A DNA stretch of 64,000 nucleotides from Lachnospira multipara ATCC 19207 (GTDB taxonomy: Bacteria > Bacillota > Clostridia > Lachnospirales > Lachnospiraceae): positions 186,001 to 250,000 of the forward strand of contig NZ_AUJG01000001.1 of assembly GCF_000424105.1 (NCBI RefSeq), written 5' to 3'. Both the position numbers and the translations under genes were made by a program. The notes beneath the pieces were generated by a model that saw nothing but the letters and a program-made list of their open reading frames with translations, did no database searches and was not told the origin of the DNA. Positions 56,293-63,717 of this stretch are shown piece by piece (positions within the stretch are counted from its first letter, which is position 1; every line of letters starts with the position of its first letter).

Positions 56293-56336
56293 TTGTATTT
56301 CGGTGCGAAAAATGATACAATATCCGAAAATACGGA
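56293..56336 (+). promoter_or_regulatory. Promoter and palindromic operator of the XRE gene
   Basis: TTGTAT (56293-56298)-17-TACAAT (56316-56321). The palindrome TCCGAAAATACGGA (56323-56336) lies just after the -10, and TATTTCGG (56296-56303) within the spacer mirrors CCGAAAATA, as expected for autoregulation by the XRE protein encoded next. Confidence 0.6.
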
Positions 56337-56360
56337 AAAATGAAGAGCAGGAGTTGTATC

Positions 56361-57224
56361 ATGAATATATATGAAAAAATCTTTGCCAGACTTGAAGAAT
56401 TACATATGAGCCAGATTGAGTTATCACGAAGAACTGGTATTGCAACCAGTACAATTAGCGACTGGCGAAAGAAAAAGATCAATCCACAGGCAGATAAATT
56501 GGTAGCCATTTGTAAGGCACTTGATATGTCACTTGTGGATTTGCTTTGTGATGAGGAAGATAAGAAAAATGAGGTCTTGACTGCAGATTGTATTACCGAT
56601 GATCAAATAATAATCGAGAGCATTCAATTATCGTCTGTTGAAGTGAAAAGAAGAATACTGGGCTATTTAGAACAATGGATATTGAAAGAGCATATCAAAG
56701 TACCAAATGGAAATGTATCTATTATTGCTGATGTAGATGGAAATAAGGTAGTTGTAATAAATGATCTTAGATTTAAGCGAAGCAAAAAGGTTGATTGGAA
56801 TACTGTAGAGAATTATTTAAAAGAGTATATAGGAGATTGTGCTGAGATTCTAGATACAAATGAAATGGTTTATATTGGAAGTGATTTTCCAGATGAGTAT
56901 GCACATTCAAAAGATACCAAGGTTCTAAGAGGTCCCAATGAATATGCGAAGGCAAATGCATCTAGTGCAATTAAAGAATTAATTCAAATTGCATCCAATA
57001 AAGCATTTACTGAAAATCATAAAGATAAGCATAATAGTAAAGCTAAATATGGATGGTATCGTTATGATACTAGGTTTGCTGTTCCAAAGTATGATAATGA
57101 TGGTGAGTTGGCAGGATACAATATTTTCAAGGGAAGACTGGTAATAAGACATGCCCAGGATGGAAAGCTTTATTTATATGATATTTTGAGAATAAAAAAA
57201 GAAACGAGTGAGCCGCTTGAGTAA
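56361..57224 (+). CDS. XRE regulator fused to a mobile-element polyvalent-protein-like domain
   Basis: A 287-residue protein starting at ATG 56361 behind CAGGAG. Residues ~8-68 are an XRE helix-turn-helix (MSQIELSRRTGIATSTISDW). After a helical linker, residues ~125-285 form a second domain with EMVYIGSDFPDEYAHSKDTK, KYGWYRYDTRFAVPKYD and RLVIRHAQDGKLYLYDILRI. To my recollection this resembles the LPD3/MuF-like region at the end of large polyvalent proteins of phages and conjugative elements, where it may be nuclease-like. The combination suggests a regulator left by, or part of, a mobile element. Assignment of the second domain is tentative. Confidence 0.7.
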   Translation: MNIYEKIFARLEELHMSQIELSRRTGIATSTISDWRKKKINPQADKLVAICKALDMSLVDLLCDEEDKKNEVLTADCITDDQIIIESIQLSSVEVKRRILGYLEQWILKEHIKVPNGNVSIIADVDGNKVVVINDLRFKRSKKVDWNTVENYLKEYIGDCAEILDTNEMVYIGSDFPDEYAHSKDTKVLRGPNEYAKANASSAIKELIQIASNKAFTENHKDKHNSKAKYGWYRYDTRFAVPKYDNDGELAGYNIFKGRLVIRHAQDGKLYLYDILRIKKETSEPLE

Positions 57225-57411
57225 AAACTGTACGGTTGTAAAACTCATTTCTTATTAATGATAATACAACTAAATGGTTAAGTTGTCAATCCGAATATTC
57301 GAAATATTTGCGCAGATTGCGGGTATCGAGACTGTCATACTTTTACGGGGGTAAAAAATATAATGTGCCCCAGAACGTACGCGAATGTTAATGCGAAGTA
57401 ATGTTTCAATG

Positions 57412-57456
57412 CATGTAGAGACGGTTTGTTTGGCGTCAAGGGTCGAAGGAAAATAG
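57412..57456 (+). pseudogene. rlmD C-terminal scar 2
   Basis: Reads HVETVCLASRVEGK then stop, matching the C-terminus of RlmD-family enzymes; the resident rlmD ends HCETVCLVSKKA. No other part of that gene is present. The scar is followed at once by AGGAGG and a broken GyrI-like gene, just as scar 3 is followed by the intact one. Confidence 0.7.
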
Positions 57457-57467
57457 GAGGAAGCGTT

Positions 57468-57520
57468 ATAGCTTTTGATTACAAAAAGGAACTGTAATTC
57501 TCTACCCAATCAAACAAAAG
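57468..57520 (+). pseudogene. Internally deleted GyrI-like gene
   Basis: The first eight codons after the start (AFDYKKE) and the last dozen codons (the sequence CCCAATCAAACAAAA) match the intact gene at 60122-60769, but everything between is missing. The expected ATG is ATA, and a stop arises at once (KKEL-stop). The junction lies near 57488-57492. Upstream sequence including ribosome site is also homologous. Confidence 0.75.
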
Positions 57521-57534
57521 CAAGTAAGACAAAT

Positions 57535-57573
57535 CAGGGCTCCCCACACTGCCATCATCGGCGGCGGGGGCTG
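57535..57573 (+). repeat. Hairpin repeat before the flavin reductase gene
   Basis: GGCTCCCCACACTGCCAT and the following ATCGGCGG region align with the terminator at 58170-58210 beyond the same gene. Pairing here is weaker (CCCC / GGGG plus GCC / GGC) and there is no T run, so it looks like a decayed terminator of a lost homologous unit. Confidence 0.6.
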
Positions 57574-57593
57574 AATGAAGGAGATATGGATTT

Positions 57594-58106
57594 ATGAAAA
57601 TTCTTGTGTTGAATGGTAGTCCAAGACCGAACGGTAATACAGCCGGAATGGTAAAGACATTTTATCAGACCGCCAAAGAACATGGCCATCAGGTTAAAGT
57701 ATTCAATGTATGTAAAATGAATATCAAGGGATGTCTTGCATGTGAGTATTGTCACGGAAAAGGACACGGTCAGTGTGTCCAGAAGGATGATATGCAGGAG
57801 ATCTATGCGGAACTGAACGATACGGAAATGCTGATACTTGCGGCACCGATTTATTACCACGGAATATCAGGACAGCTGAAATGTGTGATAGACAGGTTCT
57901 ATTCTGCACTTTATCCGACCGCACCTGCCACATTGAAGAAGGTTGCTATGTTCCTCAGCTCCGGAGATGACAATATGTACGATGGAGCAAAGTTCTCATA
58001 CGATGGAGATTTCCTCGGCTATCTGGGCTTGGAGGGAATGGGCATTTTTACAAATCATGACAAGAACGTGATGAGTAGAATAAAATATATGGCATCATCT
58101 CTATAA
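57594..58106 (+). CDS. NADPH-dependent FMN reductase / flavodoxin-like protein
   Basis: A 170-residue flavoprotein of the NADPH-dependent FMN reductase family. The FMN phosphate loop is LNGSPRPNGNTAGMV at 5-19, and the mid-motif is APIYYHGISGQLKCVIDRF. A Cys-rich insert, CLACEYCHGKGHGQC (~47-61), recalls iron-sulfur flavoproteins. The C-terminal end (KNVMSRIKYMASSL) is slightly short for the family. Codon use (CCG, CGG, CTG) differs from the host genes. AAGGAG precedes the ATG at ten bases. It lies between two homologous hairpins. Confidence 0.85.
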   Translation: MKILVLNGSPRPNGNTAGMVKTFYQTAKEHGHQVKVFNVCKMNIKGCLACEYCHGKGHGQCVQKDDMQEIYAELNDTEMLILAAPIYYHGISGQLKCVIDRFYSALYPTAPATLKKVAMFLSSGDDNMYDGAKFSYDGDFLGYLGLEGMGIFTNHDKNVMSRIKYMASSL

Positions 58107-58169
58107 AGTCGTTATCAGAGATAATAAAGAACAATTCAAATAGATGTTGAAAGAATTGCAAATAACAGA

Positions 58170-58210
58170 GGCTCTCACACTGCCATTATCGGTAGTAAGA
58201 GAGCCTTTTT
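58170..58210 (+). terminator. Terminator of the flavin reductase gene
   Basis: Perfect GGCTCTC / GAGAGCC outer stem with inner ACTGCC / GGTAGT pairing, followed by TTTTT. It is homologous to the hairpin at 57535-57573. Confidence 0.85.
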
Positions 58211-58268
58211 ATGCTACGATTTCGATTGTAATCCCGGACTTGTCCTGAAAGAATATCTTTTCTTCACT
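58209..58268 (-). pseudogene. C-terminal fragment of a VOC-like protein
   Basis: In frame behind the stop of the - strand gene at 58272, the sequence reads SEEKIFFQDKSGITIEIVA then stop. FFQDxxGITIEIV is the usual end of glyoxalase/VOC-fold proteins. Only this tail is present. Confidence 0.45.
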
Positions 58269-58271
58269 TAT

Positions 58272-58709
58272 TTAGAAAAAGCACCCCACACATGTATTGA
58301 CTTCAATGGCCTTTTGAACAAGGTTGCGAAACTCCTTTGCCAGTTCAAGAAATTCCTCATTATCTGAATTGTTAATCATGCGATTAGTTATCTCAAGAGT
58401 TTCTTTCAAATTATCTCCTTCTATCCACTCCTCTTCATACATATTGATCAACAGATTACATTCTGCGTCTATGAAATTAAATAAGTATTTCTCCATAAGA
58501 TAAAACTTGTCTTCGTGAAATTTCATAAACCAGTAAATATCTCTTATATCACCTTTATTGTCATCCCATACTTTATAGTCACACATCTCATTATATGCGT
58601 TTTCATCCTTAGGAACTACAATGCCATACCATTTGTTCAAATCGAGATATCTTGTATATCGAGTGCCATCTACAATACGTTCGTCTTTTCCTTGAAAAAA
58701 ATCTCCCAT
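58272..58709 (-). CDS. Hypothetical acidic protein
   Basis: A 145-residue soluble protein that I do not recognise. It is acidic and helical in its second half (NMYEEEWIEGDNLKETLEIT), with an N-terminal strand-rich part (RYTRYLDLNKWYGIVVPKDE) and a Cys pair near the end (NTCVGCFF). Solitary small acidic proteins of this kind in accessory regions are often immunity proteins, but nothing here proves it. AAGGAAC lies 10 bases before the ATG. The frame continues past the stop into a foreign gene tail, so the 3' end may have been formed by recombination. Confidence 0.55.
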   Translation of the reverse strand: MGDFFQGKDERIVDGTRYTRYLDLNKWYGIVVPKDENAYNEMCDYKVWDDNKGDIRDIYWFMKFHEDKFYLMEKYLFNFIDAECNLLINMYEEEWIEGDNLKETLEITNRMINNSDNEEFLELAKEFRNLVQKAIEVNTCVGCFF

Positions 58710-58954
58710 ATCACACCGTTCCTTTCTGAATATGTGATGTTTGCAAACTCACAACATTATTATAAATTGCAGTTATGCAATTGTTAATCCTCTATTTGAG
58801 ATTATTTAATTTGTATCCTCTTTGATAATCCTTTCGCTCATCCTCTATCCCGATTTCTTCAGCAACCCTGTTGATGCTGTCCACTAGATCCTGCCGCCAT
58901 TTCTTCACATTCGCCCTTTTCATCTACACTATCGTGAATGGCATAGGAAATTCT

Positions 58955-59200
58955 AAACTTGATTTAGAGGATCGTATTTCATTCATGCGTGAAAAATTGG
59001 AGGCAGAGACTATCATAAAAGAATTTAATCGTCAAGTATTTGAAAGTATAGTGGATTATGTCATTGTGGAAGGTTATAATGAAGAAGGAAATGCTGATCC
59101 GTCGATGATAACTTTTGTTTATCGGACTGGATTCAAGGATTGAAAAGATGCTAATCACTTTAAAACCGAAAGACTTAATGAGTCCAAGAAAAAAACGGTT
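58955..59200 (+). pseudogene. Serine recombinase, C-terminal fragment
   Basis: Reads KLDLEDRISFMREKLEAETI then EFNRQVFESIVDYVIVEGYN, DPSMITFVYRTGFKD and stop at 59143. This is the C-terminal signature of resolvase-type large serine recombinases of Firmicutes mobile elements. Behind the stop the frame continues DANHFKTERLNESKKK, as the family does, so a nonsense mutation may also be present. The catalytic N-terminal domain is absent, so it is a relic. Confidence 0.7.
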
Positions 59201-59278
59201 CTGATAGTCATACCAAAGAGGTTTGCCAGAGTGGTTGGAAGAGAAATAATAAATCATAATTCAGGAAGGTGAAGCGAC

Positions 59279-59941
59279 ATGAAGAAACTGTTTACTGCTA
59301 TAAGAGCATCTGACTTTGAAATGGTAAGGCAAATCATTGAAAAGAAACCAGAACTGGTAAATTGTGTTGCGAAGAAGCCGCCTAAGAAGGATGACGGACA
59401 ATCGCCTTTGCAGGTCGCGCTAAAAACGGGAAATACCGCAATTGCCAATTATTTACTGGATATGGGTGCGGATGTGAACTTTATCGAGGATGAGACCTGC
59501 TGCAACGCATGGAGAACACCTGCGCTTCATGATGCAATCAACTGTGCTGTGATGTCATGCAGGTGGAATGTAGATGACAAATATATGGGCTTCAGGGAGT
59601 TCTCAACAAAAGAGAGAGCAGTTGAAGCTCTCGGTGTCCTGAAGAAGATGCTTGATATGGGAGCAGATGTAAAAGCACTTGATTCATATGGCAATTCAGG
59701 ATTAAACCGTTTTGCACTACAGGCAAAGCAGATATTGCCTTCATACAATTATGTGGAACATCGTGAAGGGAAAGATCGTATCTTTACAGAAGAATTGCAC
59801 GAAGATCTCAGAAATGTGTTGCAGGCATTAAAAGATGCCGGAGCAGACGATTCTTACAAAGCTCCGAATCTCGGTTATTCCGTCAGAGAATTTTGCAGCG
59901 AAGGATCCATTTCAATCCTGTTTGATGAAGTGTTTGGATGA
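59279..59941 (+). CDS. Ankyrin-repeat protein
   Basis: A 220-residue soluble protein made of ankyrin repeats. Clear repeats are SPLQVALKTGNTAIANYLLD-MGADVN and LGVLKKMLDMGADVKALDSY, with a degenerate first repeat (FTAIRASDFEMVRQIIEKKP) and a last one ending KDAGADDSYKAP. Such proteins bind other proteins; the partner is unknown. AGGAAGGTGAAG precedes the ATG. Codon use is unlike the host core. It stands alone between a recombinase relic and an rlmD-tail scar. Confidence 0.85.
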   Translation: MKKLFTAIRASDFEMVRQIIEKKPELVNCVAKKPPKKDDGQSPLQVALKTGNTAIANYLLDMGADVNFIEDETCCNAWRTPALHDAINCAVMSCRWNVDDKYMGFREFSTKERAVEALGVLKKMLDMGADVKALDSYGNSGLNRFALQAKQILPSYNYVEHREGKDRIFTEELHEDLRNVLQALKDAGADDSYKAPNLGYSVREFCSEGSISILFDEVFG

Positions 59942-60065
59942 GATATAGAAAATGAGACGATATAGATAGAGTCGACAAAATTCAGCTTGTAGACTTATTC
60001 GGTTGAGCGCTCTCAACTATGATATATTCAGTTGTACTGTTGACCTCAATGTCATTGTCTCCAGG

Positions 60066-60101
60066 CATGTTGAGACGGTCTGTTTGATGTCAAGGGTCTA
60101 A
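60066..60101 (+). pseudogene. rlmD C-terminal scar 3
   Basis: Reads HVETVCLMSRV then stop; upstream codons still give VDLNVIVSR in frame. Homologous over ~77 bases to scar 2 plus its downstream ribosome site and gene start (57412-57488). It directly precedes the GyrI-like gene. Confidence 0.7.
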
Positions 60102-60121
60102 GGGAAATAGGAGGAAGAGTT

Positions 60122-60769
60122 ATGGCTTTTGATTATAAAAAGGAGTATAAGGAATTCTACATGCCAAAGAATAAACCGTCCATTGTGACGGTTCCAAGCA
60201 TGAATTATATAGCGGTTCGCGGACACGGTGATCCGAATGTTGAAGATGGAGAGTATAAGCAGTCTATCGGGATGCTCTATGGCATTGCCTTCACAATCAA
60301 GATGAGCAAAAAAGGTGACCATCAGATTGATGGTTATTTCGATTATGTAGTTCCTCCGTTGGAAGGCTTTTGGTGGCAGGATGGTGTCGCTGGAATTGAC
60401 TATGCTCACAAAGAAAATTTCGAGTGGATTTCTATCATTCGGTTGCCCGATTTTGTTAAAAAGGCTGATTTTGAATGGGCGGTTGAGGAGGCTACCAAGA
60501 AGAAAAAGACAGACTTCTCAAAGGTCGAATTCCTGACTTATGATGAGGGCTTGTGCGTTCAGTGCATGCACATCGGTTCTTATGATGATGAGCCTGCAAC
60601 TGTTGCACTGATGCATGAATACATGGAACAGCAGGGCTATGTTCTGGATATTACAGAGCAGCGTTTGCATCATGAAATTTATCTAAGTGATGCCAGAAAG
60701 GTTGCGCCGGAGAAATTGAAAACCGTAATTCGCCACCCAATCAAACAAAATATTCATAGGAGGCGATAA
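60122..60769 (+). CDS. GyrI-like effector-binding-domain protein
   Basis: A 215-residue stand-alone GyrI-like (SbmC/AraC effector-binding fold) protein. The opening AFDYKKEYKEFYMPKNKPSI and the central SVPSMNYIAVRGHGDPN-type strand are usual for the Lachnospiraceae subgroup; EWISIIRLPDF and QRLHHEIYLSDARKVAPEKL close the fold. It probably binds small amphipathic molecules and may give low-level drug tolerance. AGGAGG precedes the ATG. Its upstream region carries an rlmD-tail scar, and a deleted copy lies at 57468-57520. Confidence 0.88.
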   Translation: MAFDYKKEYKEFYMPKNKPSIVTVPSMNYIAVRGHGDPNVEDGEYKQSIGMLYGIAFTIKMSKKGDHQIDGYFDYVVPPLEGFWWQDGVAGIDYAHKENFEWISIIRLPDFVKKADFEWAVEEATKKKKTDFSKVEFLTYDEGLCVQCMHIGSYDDEPATVALMHEYMEQQGYVLDITEQRLHHEIYLSDARKVAPEKLKTVIRHPIKQNIHRRR

Positions 60770-60771
60770 TT

Positions 60772-61494
60772 ATATCAACGTATGTTATTTCTGATATACA
60801 TGGGCAATACGATATGTTTATGGAATTGCTTGAAACGATAAATTTTAAAGAAACAGACACTCTATATGTTTTGGGTGATGTGCTCGATCGCGGGCCGCAT
60901 CCTATTAAAGTATTAAGGAAGCTCATGGAAACACCAAATGCCATATGCATGGTAGGAAACCATGAGCTTATGGCGGTGAAATGCCTGGAGTTTCTTATGA
61001 AAGAAATTACAGACATGTCCATAGAAGAATTGGATGAAGAAATGCTGGATAATCTAGTGAATTGGCAATACAACGGAAGCAAGTCAACAATAGATGAGTT
61101 TGGCGAGCTAAGTACCGATGAAAAACAGGATGTATTAGATTTTATAAAGGAGTTTTTAATATATGAGGAAGTCACGGTTTCTGACCGGGACTATCTTTTA
61201 GTTCATGGGGGATTAGGGAATTATTCTCCGGAGAAGGATATTGAAGATTATTCGCTACATGAATTAATCTGGATGAGAGCAGATTATGATGTGCAGTATT
61301 TTAAGGATAAATTTGTAATAACAGGACATACACCAACACAGAGTATTGTGGATAATCCTAGACCGGGATTTATATATAGGAAAAATAATCATATAGCAAT
61401 TGACTGTGGGGCGCACTATTCAGGCGGCAGGCTTGCGGCAATTTGTTTAGAAACAGGGGAAGAGTTTTATTCATCTCCGAACGAAAATAAGTGA
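60772..61494 (+). CDS. PPP-family serine/threonine phosphatase with ATA in the start position
   Basis: About 240 residues if initiated at ATA 60772, which stands eight bases after AGGAGG where an ATG is expected. The first in-frame ATG (60814) lies beyond the metal-binding motif SDIHGQYD, so it cannot give an active enzyme. The other PPP motifs are intact: LGDVLDRGP, VGNHE, the His in LLVHGG and ITGHTPTQ. The family hydrolyses phosphoproteins or dinucleotides with two metal ions. The gene may use a rare start, be poorly expressed, or be recently inactivated. It follows the GyrI-like gene by two bases. Confidence 0.75.
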   Translation: MSTYVISDIHGQYDMFMELLETINFKETDTLYVLGDVLDRGPHPIKVLRKLMETPNAICMVGNHELMAVKCLEFLMKEITDMSIEELDEEMLDNLVNWQYNGSKSTIDEFGELSTDEKQDVLDFIKEFLIYEEVTVSDRDYLLVHGGLGNYSPEKDIEDYSLHELIWMRADYDVQYFKDKFVITGHTPTQSIVDNPRPGFIYRKNNHIAIDCGAHYSGGRLAAICLETGEEFYSSPNENK

Positions 61495-61606
61495 ATGGGA
61501 AAAGAGAAAGACCAATCCTACTGTAGAAAAGATAATGGATATTTGTAATGTTTTACCGCACTCAACCAGCGGTAGAGTGCAGGAAATCAACCTACGGTTC
61601 GTGTAA
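61487..61606 (+). pseudogene. Fragment of an XRE-family gene
   Basis: A frame overlapping the phosphatase stop reads ISEWEKRKTNPTVEKIMDIC then NVLPHSTSGRVQEINLRFV and stop. The first part is the recognition helix and following segment of an XRE domain, close to ISDWRKKKINPQADKLVAIC in the gene at 56361. The N-terminal half is missing. Confidence 0.6.
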
Positions 61607-61655
61607 CAATATGATGATATCGGCTATGCTTAAGCTATGAAAGGAGGTGCCCGAT

Positions 61656-62267
61656 ATGGATCAAATCAAAATTGGAAAATTTATAGCAACTTGCAGGAAG
61701 GAACAGGGCATGACTCAGGCAGTTCTTGCCGAGAAGCTCGGAATCAGTGACCGGGCGATATCAAAATGGGAAACCGGAAAGTCTATGCCGGATTCCGGGA
61801 TTATGCTGGAACTTTGTGATCTTCTGAAAATTAATGTCAACGAACTCCTGTCGGGCGAAAGAATTATGGCAGAAGCATATGACAAACAGGCAGAAGAAAA
61901 CCTTCTGGCAATGAGGCGAGAGGTTGAAGAAAAGAACAGGCAGATGCTCAGGACGGAATACTGGGTTGCGTTTCCTGCCGTCATTTCCGGACTGGTCATG
62001 GTGTTTGTGGCGTCATTTATAGAGATGCCAGTCTGGCTGAGAATCGTACTTATCGTATTCGCTCTCGTGATGATATTTACGGTTGCTTTTATCGCTGTGG
62101 GAATTGAGCAAAAGGCCGGATACTATGAATGCCAGAATTGCCACCACAGATATGTTCCTACATACTGGCAGACAAATCTTGCTATGCATATGGGACGGAC
62201 AAGATATATGAAATGCCCGAAATGTGGAAAAAGAAGCTGGCAGAAGAAAGTTTTGACCAACTTGTAG
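61656..62267 (+). CDS. XRE regulator with two membrane helices and zinc ribbon
   Basis: A 203-residue protein; ATG 61656 has AAAGGAGGTG upstream. Residues ~5-60 are a helix-turn-helix (MTQAVLAEKLGISDRAISKW). A helical linker leads to two hydrophobic helices (AFPAVISGLVMVFVASFIEM, VLIVFALVMIFTVAFIAVGI), then a C-terminal zinc ribbon with CQNC and CPKCGK. This layout, common in Clostridia, suggests a membrane-bound regulator; the signal is unknown. It has its own terminator. Confidence 0.88.
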   Translation: MDQIKIGKFIATCRKEQGMTQAVLAEKLGISDRAISKWETGKSMPDSGIMLELCDLLKINVNELLSGERIMAEAYDKQAEENLLAMRREVEEKNRQMLRTEYWVAFPAVISGLVMVFVASFIEMPVWLRIVLIVFALVMIFTVAFIAVGIEQKAGYYECQNCHHRYVPTYWQTNLAMHMGRTRYMKCPKCGKRSWQKKVLTNL

Positions 62268-62329
62268 TTATTTGCGAAGCAAATCACTACTCGTGTGCGA
62301 GCACGTCAAGAGAAGAGTAAGCAGACCAA

Positions 62330-62373
62330 GGTTCCTCGCTACTGATTAGGTTCAGTGGCGAGGAGCCTTTTTT
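62330..62373 (+). terminator. Rho-independent terminator
   Basis: Stem GGTTCCTCGC / GCGAGGAGCC around an 18-nt loop with further pairing, followed by T6. Confidence 0.9.
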
Positions 62374-62386
62374 ATGCATATAGGCA

Positions 62387-62414
62387 TTGACATATCGCGA
62401 AAGATAGATATAAT
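62387..62414 (+). promoter_or_regulatory. Consensus promoter and operator of the arsR-type gene
   Basis: TTGACA (62387-62392)-16-TATAAT (62409-62414) matches consensus at all 12 positions. The operator ATATCGCGAAAGATAGATAT (62392-62411) fills the spacer. The expected transcription start falls on or next to the GTG at 62421. Confidence 0.8.
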
Positions 62415-62420
62415 AAAGTT

Positions 62421-62735
62421 GTGGATAAGATTGAAGTATTTAAAGCATTATCAAATGAAACACGGCTTAGTATTATTGAGTGGTTGAAGGAACCGGAGAA
62501 AAATTTCCCACCGCAAGGAGGTCATTTTGAAGATGCGGTGGATCTCAAGGGCGGAGTGTGCGTTGGAAGCATCCGCGACAAAGCCGGAATATCACAGTCA
62601 ACAGTATCTCATTATCTTGATATGTTGCAAAAAGCAGGTTTGCTTCTATCCGAAAGACACGGAAAATGGACATATTACAGACGGAATGAAGAGATGTTGG
62701 CTGCACTGTCAGACTACTTCGGACATGAAATTTAA
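62421..62735 (+). CDS. ArsR-family winged-helix repressor
   Basis: A 104-residue winged-helix protein with VFKALSNETRLSIIEWLKE and the recognition segment GISQSTVSHYLDMLQKAGLL. The wing is RHGKWTYYRRN. A single Cys at ~49 (GGVCVGS) and no Cys pair argue against a classical metal site. It starts with GTG, six bases after the -10 and without a ribosome site, so the mRNA looks leaderless. The same operator stands before the radical SAM gene downstream, its likely target. Confidence 0.88.
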   Translation: MDKIEVFKALSNETRLSIIEWLKEPEKNFPPQGGHFEDAVDLKGGVCVGSIRDKAGISQSTVSHYLDMLQKAGLLLSERHGKWTYYRRNEEMLAALSDYFGHEI

Positions 62736-62786
62736 GTTGTGTATAAATTAGACGGGATGAGAATCCCGTTTAATTTAAGGTTTTAT

Positions 62787-62806
62787 ATATCGACAAAACG
62801 AGATAT
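62787..62806 (+). promoter_or_regulatory. Second ArsR-type operator, before the radical SAM gene
   Basis: ATATCGACAAAACGAGATAT matches the operator in the arsR-type promoter at 15 of 20 positions; the inverted arms extend to ATATATC / GATATAT (62785-62808). It lies 33 bases before the radical SAM start. Confidence 0.65.
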
Positions 62807-62838
62807 ATGAATATATATAGAAACAAGGAGGAATTACT

Positions 62839-63717
62839 ATGCATTTTTCAAGTGGAATTGTCAGACCGCCCTATGAGGCAGGTTCCTCATTTTTACAAGT
62901 AACATCGGGGTGCTCGCATAACAAGTGCCGCTTTTGTACATTTTACAAGGAAGCACCGTTTTCTGTATCTCCTGAGAGTGAGATACGGGAAGATCTTCAG
63001 GAAATAAGAGATTCTGGATGGAAGGTAAAGCGGATTTTTCTGCAGGGAGCGGACCCGTTCCTGCTGAGCTACGACAGACTTAAAAGAATCATGGACTTGA
63101 TCAAAGAATATCTGCCTTGGGGCGTTTCCGTTGGTGGATATGGCCGTGTTGACAGCGTAAAGAACAAGTCTGTGGAGCAGCTTAAGTCACTGAAAGAAAT
63201 GGGATATGACATGATCGTATTCGGAATTGAGTCAGGTGATGATACGGTTCTCGATAAGATGAATAAGGGTTATCATGGAAGTGATATTGTAGAGCAGCTC
63301 TCCAAGCTGGATGAAGCAGGAATGCATTATTCCGTCATCTTCTTATACGGACTGGGAGGCCATGATTATGGTATGGGGCATGCCATTAAAACGGCAGAAG
63401 TGTTGAACCATCTGTCGCCTGTCAGGGTGATGGCTTCCGGACTCTCTATCTTCCTTGATACGCCGCTTATGGAAGAAGTGAGAAGGGGTGAGTTTGTAGA
63501 AGCTACAGAGACTGAAAAGATACAGGAACTATATACCTTTGTGAAGACGCTTGAAATCCACACGCTGCTGGATGCAACAAATGTCTCCAATATGATGCCG
63601 GTATATGGACATCTTCCGGATGACAAAGAGAAGATATTGGCGATGCTTAAACAGGGATTGAATGAACAGGGTGAAAAGCAGCTTCGTATGCGAAGAGACA
63701 GCATGAGAAGCCTGTGA
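62839..63717 (+). CDS. Radical SAM protein with CX4CX2C cluster motif
   Basis: A 292-residue radical SAM enzyme. The cluster-binding motif is Cys25-SHNK-Cys30-RF-Cys33, spaced CX4CX2C instead of the common CX3CX2C; the barrel carries GGYGRVDSVK and VFGIESGDDTVLDKMNKGY, the SAM-contact region typical of the Elp3/MiaB-like superfamily. The reaction is unknown. AAGGAGG precedes the ATG. An ArsR-type repressor gene with a matching operator lies upstream, so expression is probably controlled by it. Confidence 0.88.
   Translation: MHFSSGIVRPPYEAGSSFLQVTSGCSHNKCRFCTFYKEAPFSVSPESEIREDLQEIRDSGWKVKRIFLQGADPFLLSYDRLKRIMDLIKEYLPWGVSVGGYGRVDSVKNKSVEQLKSLKEMGYDMIVFGIESGDDTVLDKMNKGYHGSDIVEQLSKLDEAGMHYSVIFLYGLGGHDYGMGHAIKTAEVLNHLSPVRVMASGLSIFLDTPLMEEVRRGEFVEATETEKIQELYTFVKTLEIHTLLDATNVSNMMPVYGHLPDDKEKILAMLKQGLNEQGEKQLRMRRDSMRSL

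Noticed and set aside
58792-58923. Small - strand frame of 43 residues next to the recombinase relic
   Set aside because: No ribosome site and no recognisable family; another frame of the same strand is equally open.
62298-62320. A fifth rlmD-like scar (CASTSREE before a stop)
   Set aside because: Only TCAAG and the general pattern agree; the VETV core is missing.
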